Source: JAAYBF01 sp963716445 (GTDB lineage Bacteria > Actinomycetota > Thermoleophilia > Solirubrobacterales > Thermoleophilaceae). Taken from it: a stretch of 64,000 nt of DNA. Made by a program: the position numbers and the translations under genes. Positions within the stretch are counted from its first letter, which is position 1; every line of letters begins with the position of its first letter. The stretch lies in the NCBI GenBank assembly GCA_963716445.1, contig OY970313.1, positions 496,001 through 560,000 on the forward strand, given 5' to 3'. Shown here piece after piece: positions 51,512 to 60,024 of the stretch. The notes below the pieces were generated by a model. It made no database searches, was not told the origin of the DNA, and saw only the letters and a program-made list of their open reading frames with translations.

Positions 51512-52723
51512 TCAGCCAGGCAGGCTCGCCCGTACCTGATACACCGAGATCGTTCCGTTCAGGAAGGCGTTGCGGGCCGCGCGGAGGTAGAGGCGCCAGA
51601 CGCGCAGGCGCTCCCGACCGGCGATGCGCTCGGCAGCGGCCAGATCGCGGTCGAGGTTGTCGTGCCAGTGGCGCAGCGTCTCGGCGTAGTCCTCGGCGAA
51701 GCCCTCGACGTGGTGGGTGACGAAGCCGGCGCGCTCGAGCGCCAGCAGGACGCGTGAGAGCTGGAGCGTCTCGCCGTCGGGGAAGACGTAGCGGTCGTTG
51801 AACGAGCCGGGGTCCGGATCGGTGTGGCGCAGCCGGGCGATGCCGTGGTTGAGCAGCCGCCCGCCCGGCTTCAGCAGCGCCGCCAGCTGGCGCGCGTAGA
51901 GGTCGATCCGGTTCTCGCCGACGTGCTCGACCATGCCGATGCTGGCGACCGCGTCGAAGCGCTCGCCGCCCAGCTCGCGATAGTCGGCGACGCGGATCTC
52001 GATCCTGTCGGAGAGGCCGGCGTCGGCCACCCGGCTCCGGGCCAGCTCCGCCTGCGCGGGGGACAGCGTGATCCCGACCACGCGCGCCCCGTGGCGGCTC
52101 GCGGCGTGGATCGCGAAGGACCCCCAGCCGCAGCCGACGTCGAGCACGGTGTCGCCCTCGCCCAGCGCCAGCTTCTGACAGACGAGCTCGAGCTTGGCCT
52201 CCTGCGCCTGCTCGAGCGTTTCGGCGCCGCGCGAGAAGATCGCACAGCTGTAGGTCATCGAGTCGTCGAGGAACAGCTCGAAGAACTCGTTGCCGACGTC
52301 GTAGTGGTGGCGCACTGCGCGCTCGTCGCGTTCGCGGCTGTGGCGCTGGCCGTGCGGCTTGAGCTCCGATCTCGGGACGCGCGGCGGTCGCACGACGCCC
52401 ATCGCGCGGGCCGCCGCCAGCGTCAGCCGGGCGCGCGCACGGCCGCCGATCGGCGGCGGCTCCCAGGTGTCGACGACCTTCATCACGGCCGTCAGGTCGT
52501 CGACGTCGAGCTCGCCGGTGACATAGGCGCGGCCGAGCCCCAGCTGGCCGGGGGCGCGAACGAGGTGCGCCAGCGCGCGCGGCGAGTTGACGGTGAAGCG
52601 CGGCCCGCCGCCGTCCGCGGTGGCGGGAATCGTCGTGCCGTCCCAGAGCTCGACCGAGAAGGGGCGCTGCGGCAGCGCCCGAGCGATCTCCTCGCGCAGC
52701 GGACCTGTCGTGGTCAGCGCCAT
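51512..52723 (-). CDS. Cyclopropane-fatty-acyl-phospholipid synthase family methyltransferase
   Basis: ATG 52723 gives 403 residues. The non-catalytic N-terminal part (PFSVELWDGTTIPATADGGG, then GRAYVTGELDVDDL) and the SAM domain (AVRHHYDVGNEFFELFLDDS, MTYSCAIFSRGAETLEQAQE, VLDVGCGWGSFAIHAA) are full family hallmarks. GMVEHVGENRIDLYARQL and NHGIARLRHTDPDPGSFNDRY follow. These enzymes add a methylene to a double bond of membrane phospholipid acyl chains, or a methyl branch in related forms. The long N-terminal ORF extension (to 52840) is not needed. Confidence 0.9.
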   Translation of the reverse strand: MALTTTGPLREEIARALPQRPFSVELWDGTTIPATADGGGPRFTVNSPRALAHLVRAPGQLGLGRAYVTGELDVDDLTAVMKVVDTWEPPPIGGRARARLTLAAARAMGVVRPPRVPRSELKPHGQRHSRERDERAVRHHYDVGNEFFELFLDDSMTYSCAIFSRGAETLEQAQEAKLELVCQKLALGEGDTVLDVGCGWGSFAIHAASRHGARVVGITLSPAQAELARSRVADAGLSDRIEIRVADYRELGGERFDAVASIGMVEHVGENRIDLYARQLAALLKPGGRLLNHGIARLRHTDPDPGSFNDRYVFPDGETLQLSRVLLALERAGFVTHHVEGFAEDYAETLRHWHDNLDRDLAAAERIAGRERLRVWRLYLRAARNAFLNGTISVYQVRASLPG

Positions 52724-52804
52724 CGAAGCAGCGTAACCGGCTCTGCCCGCAGGCTCAAAGGGCGGGGCCGAGTGGTTCCCGCCGATCGGGGGTACGCAGG
52801 CGGG

Positions 52805-53287
52805 GTGTCGACTTTTCTGGCGATCTACCTCAACGACCACCTCGCCGGGTCGACCGCGGGCGTCGAGTTGGCGCGCCGCGCGCGCGGATCGAACGAGGGC
52901 AGCGAGCTCGGCGCGTTCCTGACGACGCTGACCGCCGAGATCGAGGAGGACCGCGCGACGCTCGAGGAGATCATGGACGCGGTCGGCGCCGGCCGCGACC
53001 GCCTCAAGGTGGCCGCCGGCTGGGCGACCGAGAAGGCCGGCCGGCTGAAGCTCAACGGCCGCCTGCTCGGCTACTCGCCGCTCAGTCGCGTGGTCGAGCT
53101 GGAGGGGCTTTCGCTCGGACTCGAGGGAAAGAAGGCCCTCTGGCGGATGCTGCGCTCGCTCGACGACACGCGGCTCGCGGCCTTCGACTTCGACGCCCTG
53201 ATCGCCCGAGCGGAGCGCCAGCGCGAGGGAGTCGAGCGCCGCCGCCTCGACGCCGGGCGCGAGGAGCTCGCGGCCGATGCGTCGTAA
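52805..53287 (+). CDS. Conserved actinobacterial protein of unknown function, helical
   Basis: GTG 52805 gives 160 residues. The text starts FLAIYLNDHLAGSTAGVELA and continues with helical stretches (LTTLTAEIEEDRATLEEIMD, AAGWATEKAGRLKLNGRLLG, LARRARGSNEG). The regular charge spacing suggests a four-helix bundle, perhaps ferritin-like, but no metal-binding pattern was found. I believe close relatives occur in many actinobacteria (from memory). It is convergent with typA: the stop codons are nine bases apart. Confidence 0.7.
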   Translation: MSTFLAIYLNDHLAGSTAGVELARRARGSNEGSELGAFLTTLTAEIEEDRATLEEIMDAVGAGRDRLKVAAGWATEKAGRLKLNGRLLGYSPLSRVVELEGLSLGLEGKKALWRMLRSLDDTRLAAFDFDALIARAERQREGVERRRLDAGREELAADAS

Positions 53288-53296
53288 CTGCCGCGC

Positions 53297-55129
53297 TCAG
53301 CGCGCTGCGGCCTTCGCCCGCCGCGCGGTTCGCACGCGGTCGGTCTGGTCGAGCACCAGCTTGCGCATCCGCACGATCGCCGGAGTGACCTCGACGCACT
53401 CGTCCTCGCGCACGTGCTCGAGCGCCTCGTCGAGCGACAGCTCGCGCTTCGGCGAGAGCCGCACCAGCACGTCGGCGTTCGAGGTGCGCATGTTGGTGAG
53501 GTGCTTCTCCTTGACGGCGTTGACGTTGAGGTCCTCGGGCCGTGAGCTCTCGCCGACGATCATGCCCTCGTAGACCTCCTCGCCGGGGCCGACGAACAGG
53601 GTGCCGCGCTCCTCGAGGTTGAACAGCGCGTAGCTGGCGGTGGTGCCCGGGCGGTCGGCGACCAGCGAGCCGGTCGAGCGCGTCCGCATCTCGCCCGCCC
53701 ACGGCTGCCAGCCGTCGAAGACGTGGTGCATGATGCCGCTGCCGCGGGTCTCGGTCAGGAATTCGCTGCGGAAGCCGATCAGCCCGCGCGCCGGGACGAG
53801 GTAGTCGATCCGCACCCAGCCGGTGCCGTGGTTGGCCATGTGCTGGAGGCTCCCCTTGCGCCCGGCGAGGATCTGCGTGATCGCGCCGACGTACTCCTCG
53901 GGAGTGTCGATCGTCAGCCGCTCGACCGGCTCGTGGAGCTTGCCCTTGACCTGGCGCGTGACGACCTGCGGCTGGCCGACGGTCAGCTCGAAGCCCTCGC
54001 GGCGCATCGTCTCGACGAGGACCGCGAGCTGCAGCTCGCCGCGGCCCTGGACCTCCCAGGCGTCCGGCCGCTCGGTCGGGTTGACGCGCAGCGAGACGTT
54101 GCCGACCAGCTCGCGCTCGAGCCGCGCTTCGACTTGGCGGGCCGTCAGCTTGCTGCCGTCCTGGCCGGCGAGCGGCGAGGTGTTGACGCCGACGATCACC
54201 GACAGCGACGGCTCGTCGATCGAGATCGCCGGCAGCGGCCGCGGATCGTCGCGGTCGGCGAGCGTCTCGCCGATCGTGATCTCCGCGACGCCGGCGATCG
54301 CGATGATCTCGCCCGGCCCGGCCTCCTGGGCGTCGATCCGGTCGAGCGCCTCGGTGACGTAGAGGTTGGTGATCGTCACCGGCTCGATGCTGCCGTCGGT
54401 GCGGCACCAGGCGACCTGCTGGCCCTGGCGGATCGTCCCCTGGCGCACGCGGCAGAGCGCGAGCCGGCCGACGTAGGGCGAGGCGTCGAGGTTCGTGACG
54501 TAGGCCTGGAGCGGATGGCCGTCCTCGTACTCGGGCGCCGGGATGTGGCTGACGATCAGGTCCATCAGCGGCTTCAGGTCGGCCCCCTCGGCGCCCTCCT
54601 CGAGCGCCGCCCAGCCGTCCTTCGCGTTCGTGTAGACGATCGGGAAGTCGATCTGCTCCTCGTCGGCGTCGAGGTCGAGGAACAGCTCGTAGACCTCGTC
54701 GATCACCTCGCCGATCCGCGCGTCGGGCCGGTCGACCTTGTTGACCACGAGGATCACCGGCAGCCGTGCCTCGAGCGCCTTGCGCAGCACGAAGCGCGTC
54801 TGGGGCAGCGGGCCCTCGGAGGCGTCGACGAGCAGCAGCACTCCGTCGACCATCGTCAGCCCGCGCTCGACCTCGCCGCCGAAGTCCGCGTGGCCCGGCG
54901 TGTCGATGATGTTGAGCTTCGTGCCGTCGTAGTCGACGGCGGTGTTCTTGGCGAGGATCGTGATCCCCTTCTCGCGCTCGAGGTCCATCGAGTCCATCAC
55001 GCGGACGGCGACGTCCTGGCCCTTGCGAAAGGCGCCGGACTGCCAGAGCATCGCGTCGACGAGCGTCGTCTTGCCGTGATCGACGTGCGCGACTATCGCG
55101 ACGTTACGTATGTCTTCCCTCCTAGACAC
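53297..55129 (-). CDS. typA: Translational GTPase TypA/BipA
   Basis: Start set at GTG 55129 (610 residues), matching the family opening REDIRNVAIVAHVDHGKTTL. An AGGAGGG lies inside codons 3-5, so a start further in or a rare start codon (ATA) cannot be excluded. The G domain has HVDHGKTT (G1), ITILAKNTAVDYDG, DTPGHADFGGEVERGL (G3), NKVDRPDAR (G4); domains II, III, V and the C-terminal region (LTNLRTSNADVL-like, here LTNMRTSNADVLVRLSPKRE) are complete. TypA binds the ribosome under stress and cold. It is divergent from the Vms1-like gene by 80 bases. Confidence 0.93.
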   Translation of the reverse strand: MSRREDIRNVAIVAHVDHGKTTLVDAMLWQSGAFRKGQDVAVRVMDSMDLEREKGITILAKNTAVDYDGTKLNIIDTPGHADFGGEVERGLTMVDGVLLLVDASEGPLPQTRFVLRKALEARLPVILVVNKVDRPDARIGEVIDEVYELFLDLDADEEQIDFPIVYTNAKDGWAALEEGAEGADLKPLMDLIVSHIPAPEYEDGHPLQAYVTNLDASPYVGRLALCRVRQGTIRQGQQVAWCRTDGSIEPVTITNLYVTEALDRIDAQEAGPGEIIAIAGVAEITIGETLADRDDPRPLPAISIDEPSLSVIVGVNTSPLAGQDGSKLTARQVEARLERELVGNVSLRVNPTERPDAWEVQGRGELQLAVLVETMRREGFELTVGQPQVVTRQVKGKLHEPVERLTIDTPEEYVGAITQILAGRKGSLQHMANHGTGWVRIDYLVPARGLIGFRSEFLTETRGSGIMHHVFDGWQPWAGEMRTRSTGSLVADRPGTTASYALFNLEERGTLFVGPGEEVYEGMIVGESSRPEDLNVNAVKEKHLTNMRTSNADVLVRLSPKRELSLDEALEHVREDECVEVTPAIVRMRKLVLDQTDRVRTARRAKAAAR

Positions 55130-55209
55130 GACGCGCAAATTTACACGGACCGGCGAAAGGCTCGTCGCCGGCGGCGTTTGATCCTCGGCCCGAGGGGAAC
55201 GGTTCGAGT

Positions 55210-56352
55210 GTGCCAACCGTCGCTCAGCCAGGCCGCGAGCATCTCCGCCGTCTGGCCCAGCTGCAGGGCGACGGAGGGTGCGTCCTCAGCGTCTACGTCA
55301 ACCTCGACCCGAGCGAGTTCGCGACCGGTCCGGCGCGCTCGAGCGCGTTGACCTCCGCGGCCGATGCGGCGTCGCGGGCGGTCGAGGAGCGCGACGGCCT
55401 CTCGCACGAGGCTCGCGTCGGGTTGCGCGAGGACGTCGAGCGCATTCGCAGCTACGCGGGGTCGGCGGACTTCGACGGCACCCATGGGCTGGCGATCTAC
55501 GCCGCCGGTCGGTCGGGGCTGTTCGAGGTCCTCCACCTTCCCCATCCGGTGGAGAACTCCGTCGTCGTCGACCGCTCGCCGCACGTCGCCCCGCTGGTCG
55601 GCGAGCCCAACGGCGCCTGGTGCGTCCTGCTGGTGAACCGCCGCAACGCGCGGATCCTGCGCGGCGGTCCCGAGGAGTTGCACGACGTCGAGCAGATCAG
55701 CGACGACGTTCCCGGTCAGCACGACCAGGGCGGCTGGTCCCAGTCCCGCTACGAGCGCCACATCGACGAGCAGGCGCGGCGCCACCTCAAGCGCGTGGCG
55801 ACGAGGCTGGCCCAGCGCCGTCAGCGCGGGGACTTCGACCACCTGCTCGTCGGCGGCCCGGAGGACGCCTACAGCGAGTTCCTCGAGCTGCTCGACCACG
55901 AGCTGCACGAGTGCCTGCGCGGCCGGGTCAACATCGACGTCGAGAACACCGCTCCCGGCGACGTCGTGCGGGCGGCGGCCGAGCCGATGCGCGAGTACGA
56001 GCGCCGGCGCCAGGACGAGCTGCTCGCCCGGCTCCAGGAGGGGCTCGGCACCGGCGGTCGCTCCGCGGCCGGCCTCGGCAACGTCCTCGACTGCCTCAAC
56101 GAGCAGCGCGTCGAGACGCTGTTGATCGACGCCGGCACGGCCGCTCCCGGAGCCCGCTGCCCGAGCTGCGGCTGGCTCGGATCGGCCGACGGGGGCGAGT
56201 GCCCGGCCGACGGGACCTCGCTCGACCGCTGCGCCGACGTCGTCGAGCCCGCCGTCGAGCGCGCCCTCGCTCAGGACGCCGAGGTGATCCGCCTCCACGA
56301 CCGCCCCGAGCTCGCCCAGCACAGCGGCATCGCCGCGATCCTGCGCTTCTAG
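55210..56352 (+). CDS. Vms1/eRF1-like (baeRF family) protein with zinc ribbon
   Basis: GTG 55210, 380 residues. A release-factor-like alpha/beta fold is read from GGCVLSVYVNLDPSEFATGP and LPHPVENSVVVDRSPHVAPL, followed by a QGGWSQSRYERHIDEQ segment, the position where Vms1-like proteins keep the conserved Gln and Arg used against peptidyl-tRNA. LLVGGPEDAYSEFLELLDHE starts the second domain. A C-terminal zinc ribbon (CPSCGWLGSADGGECP) ends the protein. Bacterial members are predicted to release or cut stalled peptidyl-tRNA; direct evidence is thin. Its divergent neighbour is the ribosome GTPase TypA. Confidence 0.7.
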   Translation: MPTVAQPGREHLRRLAQLQGDGGCVLSVYVNLDPSEFATGPARSSALTSAADAASRAVEERDGLSHEARVGLREDVERIRSYAGSADFDGTHGLAIYAAGRSGLFEVLHLPHPVENSVVVDRSPHVAPLVGEPNGAWCVLLVNRRNARILRGGPEELHDVEQISDDVPGQHDQGGWSQSRYERHIDEQARRHLKRVATRLAQRRQRGDFDHLLVGGPEDAYSEFLELLDHELHECLRGRVNIDVENTAPGDVVRAAAEPMREYERRRQDELLARLQEGLGTGGRSAAGLGNVLDCLNEQRVETLLIDAGTAAPGARCPSCGWLGSADGGECPADGTSLDRCADVVEPAVERALAQDAEVIRLHDRPELAQHSGIAAILRF

Positions 56353-56420
56353 GCGCTCACGGCAGACAACGTGTCGCGAGGCTGTCGCAGTCGTCGGCGT
56401 TCCGTTACGCACACCGGTGC

Positions 56421-56426
56421 TACATT
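56421..56426 (+). promoter_or_regulatory. Putative -10 box of the VapBC operon
   Basis: TACATT ends six bases before the ATG at 56433, the same leaderless geometry as at 38785 and 7944. No good -35 box at 17-base spacing is visible, so repressor or activator input is likely. Confidence 0.35.
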
Positions 56427-56432
56427 TTGTGC

Positions 56433-56684
56433 ATGCGACGCTCCGACGTATCCGCCCGCGACCTTCGCAACCACACGCGCGACGTCCTTCGACGCGCGGA
56501 GAGCGGCGAGCCGGTTCGGATCACGGTCAACCGGCAACCGGTGGCCGAGCTTCGGCCGATCGAGGACCGGCCGTCTTGGATCTCGGGGGCGGCGATGGAG
56601 CAGGCGATCGCCTCGGCGCCGGCGGATCGGAAGCTGCTCGACGATCTCGCCTCGCTGAGAGAGCAAGTCGTCGACGATCGATGA
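56433..56684 (+). CDS. vapB: VapB/Phd-family antitoxin
   Basis: ATG 56433 gives 83 residues. The N-terminal Phd/YefM DNA-binding fold is clear (VSARDLRNHTRDVLRRAESG, then EPVRITVNRQPVAELRPIED). The C-terminal half is the toxin-neutralising tail with an acidic-hydrophobic pattern (LLDDLASLREQVVDDR). Its stop overlaps the toxin start as ATGA, the normal arrangement of toxin-antitoxin pairs. With its toxin it should repress its own promoter. Confidence 0.9.
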   Translation: MRRSDVSARDLRNHTRDVLRRAESGEPVRITVNRQPVAELRPIEDRPSWISGAAMEQAIASAPADRKLLDDLASLREQVVDDR

Positions 56685-57067
56685 CGCGCGCGCTGCTGGA
56701 TACCTCGGTCTTCGTGGCCGAGGAGCAGGGGCGTCCGCTGGCGCAACCCCTCCCGGACGAGGTCGCCGTGTCCGTGGTCACGCTCGCGGAGCTCGAGACG
56801 GGCGTCCTCGTGACGACGGACGAGAGCGTACGTGCGGCTCGCATGCAGACCCTGCTCGCGGTCAGGGAGCGCGCGGCTGGACTGCCCGTCGATCAGCGTG
56901 TGGCGTCCGCCTACGCGCGGCTCGCCTCAGCGGCCTTGCGCCAGGGCAGGAAGCCGCGCGTCCAGGACACCTGGATAGCGGCGACCGCGCTCGTCCACGA
57001 GGCCGAGGTCTGGACTCAGGACGACGACTTCACCGAGTTCGCGGACGTCGACGTGGTGCAGGTCTAA
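56681..57067 (+). CDS. vapC: VapC-type PIN-domain toxin RNase
   Basis: ATG 56681 gives 128 residues. The PIN site is complete: Asp in LLDTSVFVAEEQG, Glu in LAELETGVLVTTDESV, Asp in VQDTWIAATALVHEA and a last acidic cluster in WTQDDDFTEFADVD. VapC toxins cut tRNA or rRNA at defined sites when free of antitoxin. Co-translated with the antitoxin by ATGA overlap. It lies next to ribosome-linked genes (typA and the Vms1-like gene), which may be chance. Confidence 0.92.
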   Translation: MTRALLDTSVFVAEEQGRPLAQPLPDEVAVSVVTLAELETGVLVTTDESVRAARMQTLLAVRERAAGLPVDQRVASAYARLASAALRQGRKPRVQDTWIAATALVHEAEVWTQDDDFTEFADVDVVQV

Positions 57068-57103
57068 GGCGCCGACGCCGCGCCGGCGCTCGGGCCAGGG
57101 CGG

Positions 57104-58105
57104 TCAGTTCGCGCGGTTCGCCTCGGGCGACGGGCCCGCGCCGCCGACGGCGCCCTGCATGATCGTCTCGATCCACTGCAGCTCGCGCTCGCCGAGCTCG
57201 ACGTCGAGGGCGCCGGCGCTCTCCTCGATGTGCTCGGCGCTGCGCGAGCCGACGATCGCCACGTGGACGGCGGGGTGGGCGAGCGTCCAGGCGATCGCGA
57301 GCTGGCCGACCGTGCAGCCGACCTCGTCCGCGACCTCCGCGAGCTCGCGCACCACCTCTAGGTTCTGTGCGAGCGCGGGGCCGGAGAACAGCGGGCTGGC
57401 GCTGCGCCAGTCGTCGTCGGCGAACTCGGTGTCCTCGTCGATCGAGCCGGTCAGCAGGCCGTGGGCGAGCGGGCCGTAGACGAGCACGCCGACGTCGTTC
57501 TCCATGCACCACTGCAGCACTCCGCTCTCGATCTCGCGCTCGAACAGGTGATAGGGCGGCTGGGTCGTCTCTACAGGCAAGGTCTCGGAGAACTCCTCCA
57601 TCTGCTCGGCGGAGAAGTTCGACACGCCGACGTGGCGGATCTTGCCCTGCTCGACGAGCTCGGCCAGCGCCTCGGCCGTCTCGCCGAACGGCGTGCCGCG
57701 ATCGGGCCAATGCACCTGGTACAGATCGATGAACTCGACGCCGAGCGCCTCGAGGCTCTGCTCGACGCCCCGGCGCAGCCAATCGGGCCTCGAGTCCTCC
57801 TCGACGCCGCCCGCCACGGGCCGCAGCCCGCCCTTCGTCGCGATCACCACGTCCTCGCGCGAGTCGCGCAGCTCGTCCTCGAGCGCTCGTCCGAGCAGCC
57901 GCTCGGAGGTCCCGAAGCCATACGCCTGCGCCGTGTCGAAGAAGTTGATCCCCAGCTCCCGCGCGTGGCGGATCGCCTCGATCGCCCTACGCTCGTCGAA
58001 CGCTCCCCACTCGCCCCCGAGCTGCCAAGTGCCGAACGCGATCGGCGACACCCGCAGCTCGCTGCGACCCAGCCGCACGCGGGTCGAGATCGACGTGGAC
58101 GCCAT
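57104..58105 (-). CDS. Aldo/keto reductase
   Basis: ATG 58105 gives 333 residues. Catalytic residues: Asp and Tyr in NFFDTAQAYGFGTSERLLGR, Lys in DVVIATKGGLRPV, His in DLYQVHWPDRG. SNFSAEQMEEF and the C-terminal VHVAIVGSRSAEHIEESAGA complete the family. It resembles the YhdN/perakine-reductase-like group acting on aldehydes or terpenoid ketones. A family 2 hairpin lies 70 bases upstream, in the divergent gap to rmuC. Confidence 0.9.
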   Translation of the reverse strand: MASTSISTRVRLGRSELRVSPIAFGTWQLGGEWGAFDERRAIEAIRHARELGINFFDTAQAYGFGTSERLLGRALEDELRDSREDVVIATKGGLRPVAGGVEEDSRPDWLRRGVEQSLEALGVEFIDLYQVHWPDRGTPFGETAEALAELVEQGKIRHVGVSNFSAEQMEEFSETLPVETTQPPYHLFEREIESGVLQWCMENDVGVLVYGPLAHGLLTGSIDEDTEFADDDWRSASPLFSGPALAQNLEVVRELAEVADEVGCTVGQLAIAWTLAHPAVHVAIVGSRSAEHIEESAGALDVELGERELQWIETIMQGAVGGAGPSPEANRAN

Positions 58106-58173
58106 CTCCGGCGAGTGCCCGCACGTCGCCGCGGCGAAACGCTCGCTCGCGCCACTGCCCGCCCCGCTGGAGT

Positions 58174-58223
58174 CCATTTGGACGCTTGGGCACACCAGGG
58201 TGTGTCCAAACGTCCGAATGGAT
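58174..58223. repeat. Dispersed hairpin family 2, copy 2
   Basis: TCCATTTGGACGCTTGG (from 58174) faces CCAAACGTCCGAATGGA (to 58223) around the same centre CACACCAGGGTGTG as copy 1. It stands between divergent genes, so here it cannot be a terminator of either. Compared with copy 1 a G-C pair has become C-G with both arms changed. Confidence 0.8.
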
Positions 58224-58302
58224 CCTGGCGCAGGCGCGCGTGCGTTCCGTCCTGTCGCTGCGCAACGCTGGGCAACTCGATGAAGACGAAGGAGAACGAC
58301 TG

Positions 58303-59562
58303 ATGGGCGAGCTCTGGCTCTTGATCGGCCTGGCGCTCGGCGCCGGCGCCGTCTACCTGGTCATGCGCGGGCGCGTCGACCACGAGCGGCGGGCCGCCGA
58401 GGAGAAGGTCGGGTCGGTCATGCAGGCCAAGGACGAGCTGGCGAACCAGTTCACGGCGCTGTCGACGGCGGCGCTCGAGCAGAACAACGCCCGCTTCATT
58501 CAGCTCGCCGAGCAGCGGCTGAAGGAACAGCAGATCGCCGGTAAGACCGAGCTCGACGCCCAGAAGCGTGGCGTCGAGCAGCTCGTCAAGCCGGTCGAGG
58601 AGAAGCTGGCGGCCGTCGACAAGGTGCTGCGAGACATGGAGAAGGAGCGCGCGGAGGCGTACGGGGGAATCCGCCGCCAGCTGGTGACCGTCGCGGAGAC
58701 CCAGCAGCAGCTCCACTCCGAGACGGCGAACCTGGTCACCGCGCTGCGCGCCCCGCACGTGCGCGGCCGCTGGGGTGAGGTCCAGCTCCGGCGGGTCTGC
58801 GAGATGGCGAACATGGTCGAGTACTGCGACTTCGTCAGCCAGGAGTCCGTCCAGGGCGACGATGGCCTGCTGCGTCCCGACGTGGTGGTCAAGCTGCCGG
58901 GCGGCAAGGACGTAGTGGTCGACGCCAAGGCGCCGCTGTCCGCCTACCTCGACGCCGTCGAGGCGAAGGACGACGCCGAGCGAGAGTCGCATCTCGACAA
59001 CTACGCCCGCCACGTCAAGAGCCACATCGACAAGCTGTCGGCGAAGGCGTACAACGCGCAGTTCGACTCCTCGCCGGAGTTCGTCGTGATGTTCCTTCCC
59101 GGCGAGGTCTTCTACTCGGCGGCGCTGGAGCGGATGCCGGACCTGATCGAGCGCTCGGTCGAGCAGTCGGTGCTGATCGCGACGCCGACGACGCTGATCG
59201 CCCTCTTGAAGGCCGTCGCCTACGGCTGGCGACAGGAGCGGATGGCCGAGTCCGCGGAGCAGGTGTCGAAGCTCGGCCGGGAGCTGCATCAGCGGGTCGG
59301 CAAGCTCAGCGAGCGGTTCGTGACCCTCGGCCGGCGCCTGGAGTCGTCGGTGAACGCCTACAACGAGACGGTGGCGACGTTCGAGACCCGCGTGCTCGTG
59401 TCGGCCAGGCGCTTCGACGATCTCGGGGCGGCGTCCGACGGTGCGAAGCTGGACGGTCCCCAGCCCGTCGAGGTCCTGGCGCGGCGCCTTCGAGTGGTCG
59501 AGGACGTCGACGACGACGAGCCGCTGCGCGAGCTGCCGGCCGCGCCCGAGGACCTGCTCTAA
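58303..59562 (+). CDS. rmuC: DNA recombination protein RmuC
   Basis: ATG 58303 gives 419 residues; an eight-codon open frame (58280-58303, MKTKEND and stop) overlaps its start and may couple translation. The plan is that of RmuC: one N-terminal membrane helix (LLIGLALGAGAVYLVMRGR), a long coiled coil (about residues 40-150), then the nuclease-like core with APHVRGRWGEVQLRRVCEMA, LLRPDVVVKLPGGKDVVVDA and KAPLSAYLDAVEAKDD, and SSPEFVVMFLPGEVFYSAAL. Family members limit DNA inversions at short repeats, presumably as a nuclease. Confidence 0.93.
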   Translation: MGELWLLIGLALGAGAVYLVMRGRVDHERRAAEEKVGSVMQAKDELANQFTALSTAALEQNNARFIQLAEQRLKEQQIAGKTELDAQKRGVEQLVKPVEEKLAAVDKVLRDMEKERAEAYGGIRRQLVTVAETQQQLHSETANLVTALRAPHVRGRWGEVQLRRVCEMANMVEYCDFVSQESVQGDDGLLRPDVVVKLPGGKDVVVDAKAPLSAYLDAVEAKDDAERESHLDNYARHVKSHIDKLSAKAYNAQFDSSPEFVVMFLPGEVFYSAALERMPDLIERSVEQSVLIATPTTLIALLKAVAYGWRQERMAESAEQVSKLGRELHQRVGKLSERFVTLGRRLESSVNAYNETVATFETRVLVSARRFDDLGAASDGAKLDGPQPVEVLARRLRVVEDVDDDEPLRELPAAPEDLL

Positions 59563-59601
59563 CTCGGGTTCGAGAACGCGGGCGAGGGGTAGGCTGACCC
59601 C

Positions 59602-59877
59602 ATGATCGGATTCATCGCAGCCGGCATCGTGATCGGCATCCTCGCCCGCCTCATCCTTCCCGGCCGTCAGCGGATCGGGATCCTGATGACGATCCTCGCC
59701 GGCGTGCTCGGCTCGATCGTCGGCGGAGTGATCGCCAACGCGCTCGGGACCGGTGGCATCTGGGAGCTCAACTTCATCGGCTTCGTCGCCGCCACCGGGG
59801 CGGCGGTGCTGTTCGTCGCGGCGGCCGAGGGCCTGCAGCTCGGCCCGGGCGCCGACCGGCGCCGGCTTGGGCGCTGA
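59602..59877 (+). CDS. GlsB/YeaQ/YmgE-family small membrane protein
   Basis: Protein of 91 residues with three hydrophobic segments: IGFIAAGIVIGILARLILPG, GILMTILAGVLGSIVGGVIA, FIGFVAATGAAVLFVAA. The Gly-rich GxLGSIVGG pattern is that of the transglycosylase-associated (GlsB/YeaQ/YmgE) family, which is linked to stress adaptation in low-GC Gram-positives; the enzymatic name is historical. It stands 40 bases after rmuC. Confidence 0.9.
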   Translation: MIGFIAAGIVIGILARLILPGRQRIGILMTILAGVLGSIVGGVIANALGTGGIWELNFIGFVAATGAAVLFVAAAEGLQLGPGADRRRLGR

Positions 59878-60024
59878 CGCCCACGTGCCAGGGCTTTCCG
59901 GCCTAGCCTGCTAGCGTCTCGTCGGTCGAGTGCCGCTGTGGCGCTCGAGAGAGCCCGTCCTTTGCTGCGTTCTGCGCGTCCGGGGTAGTGGGATCTCCCC
60001 GTCGCATTCAAGGAGTCGCAGTCA

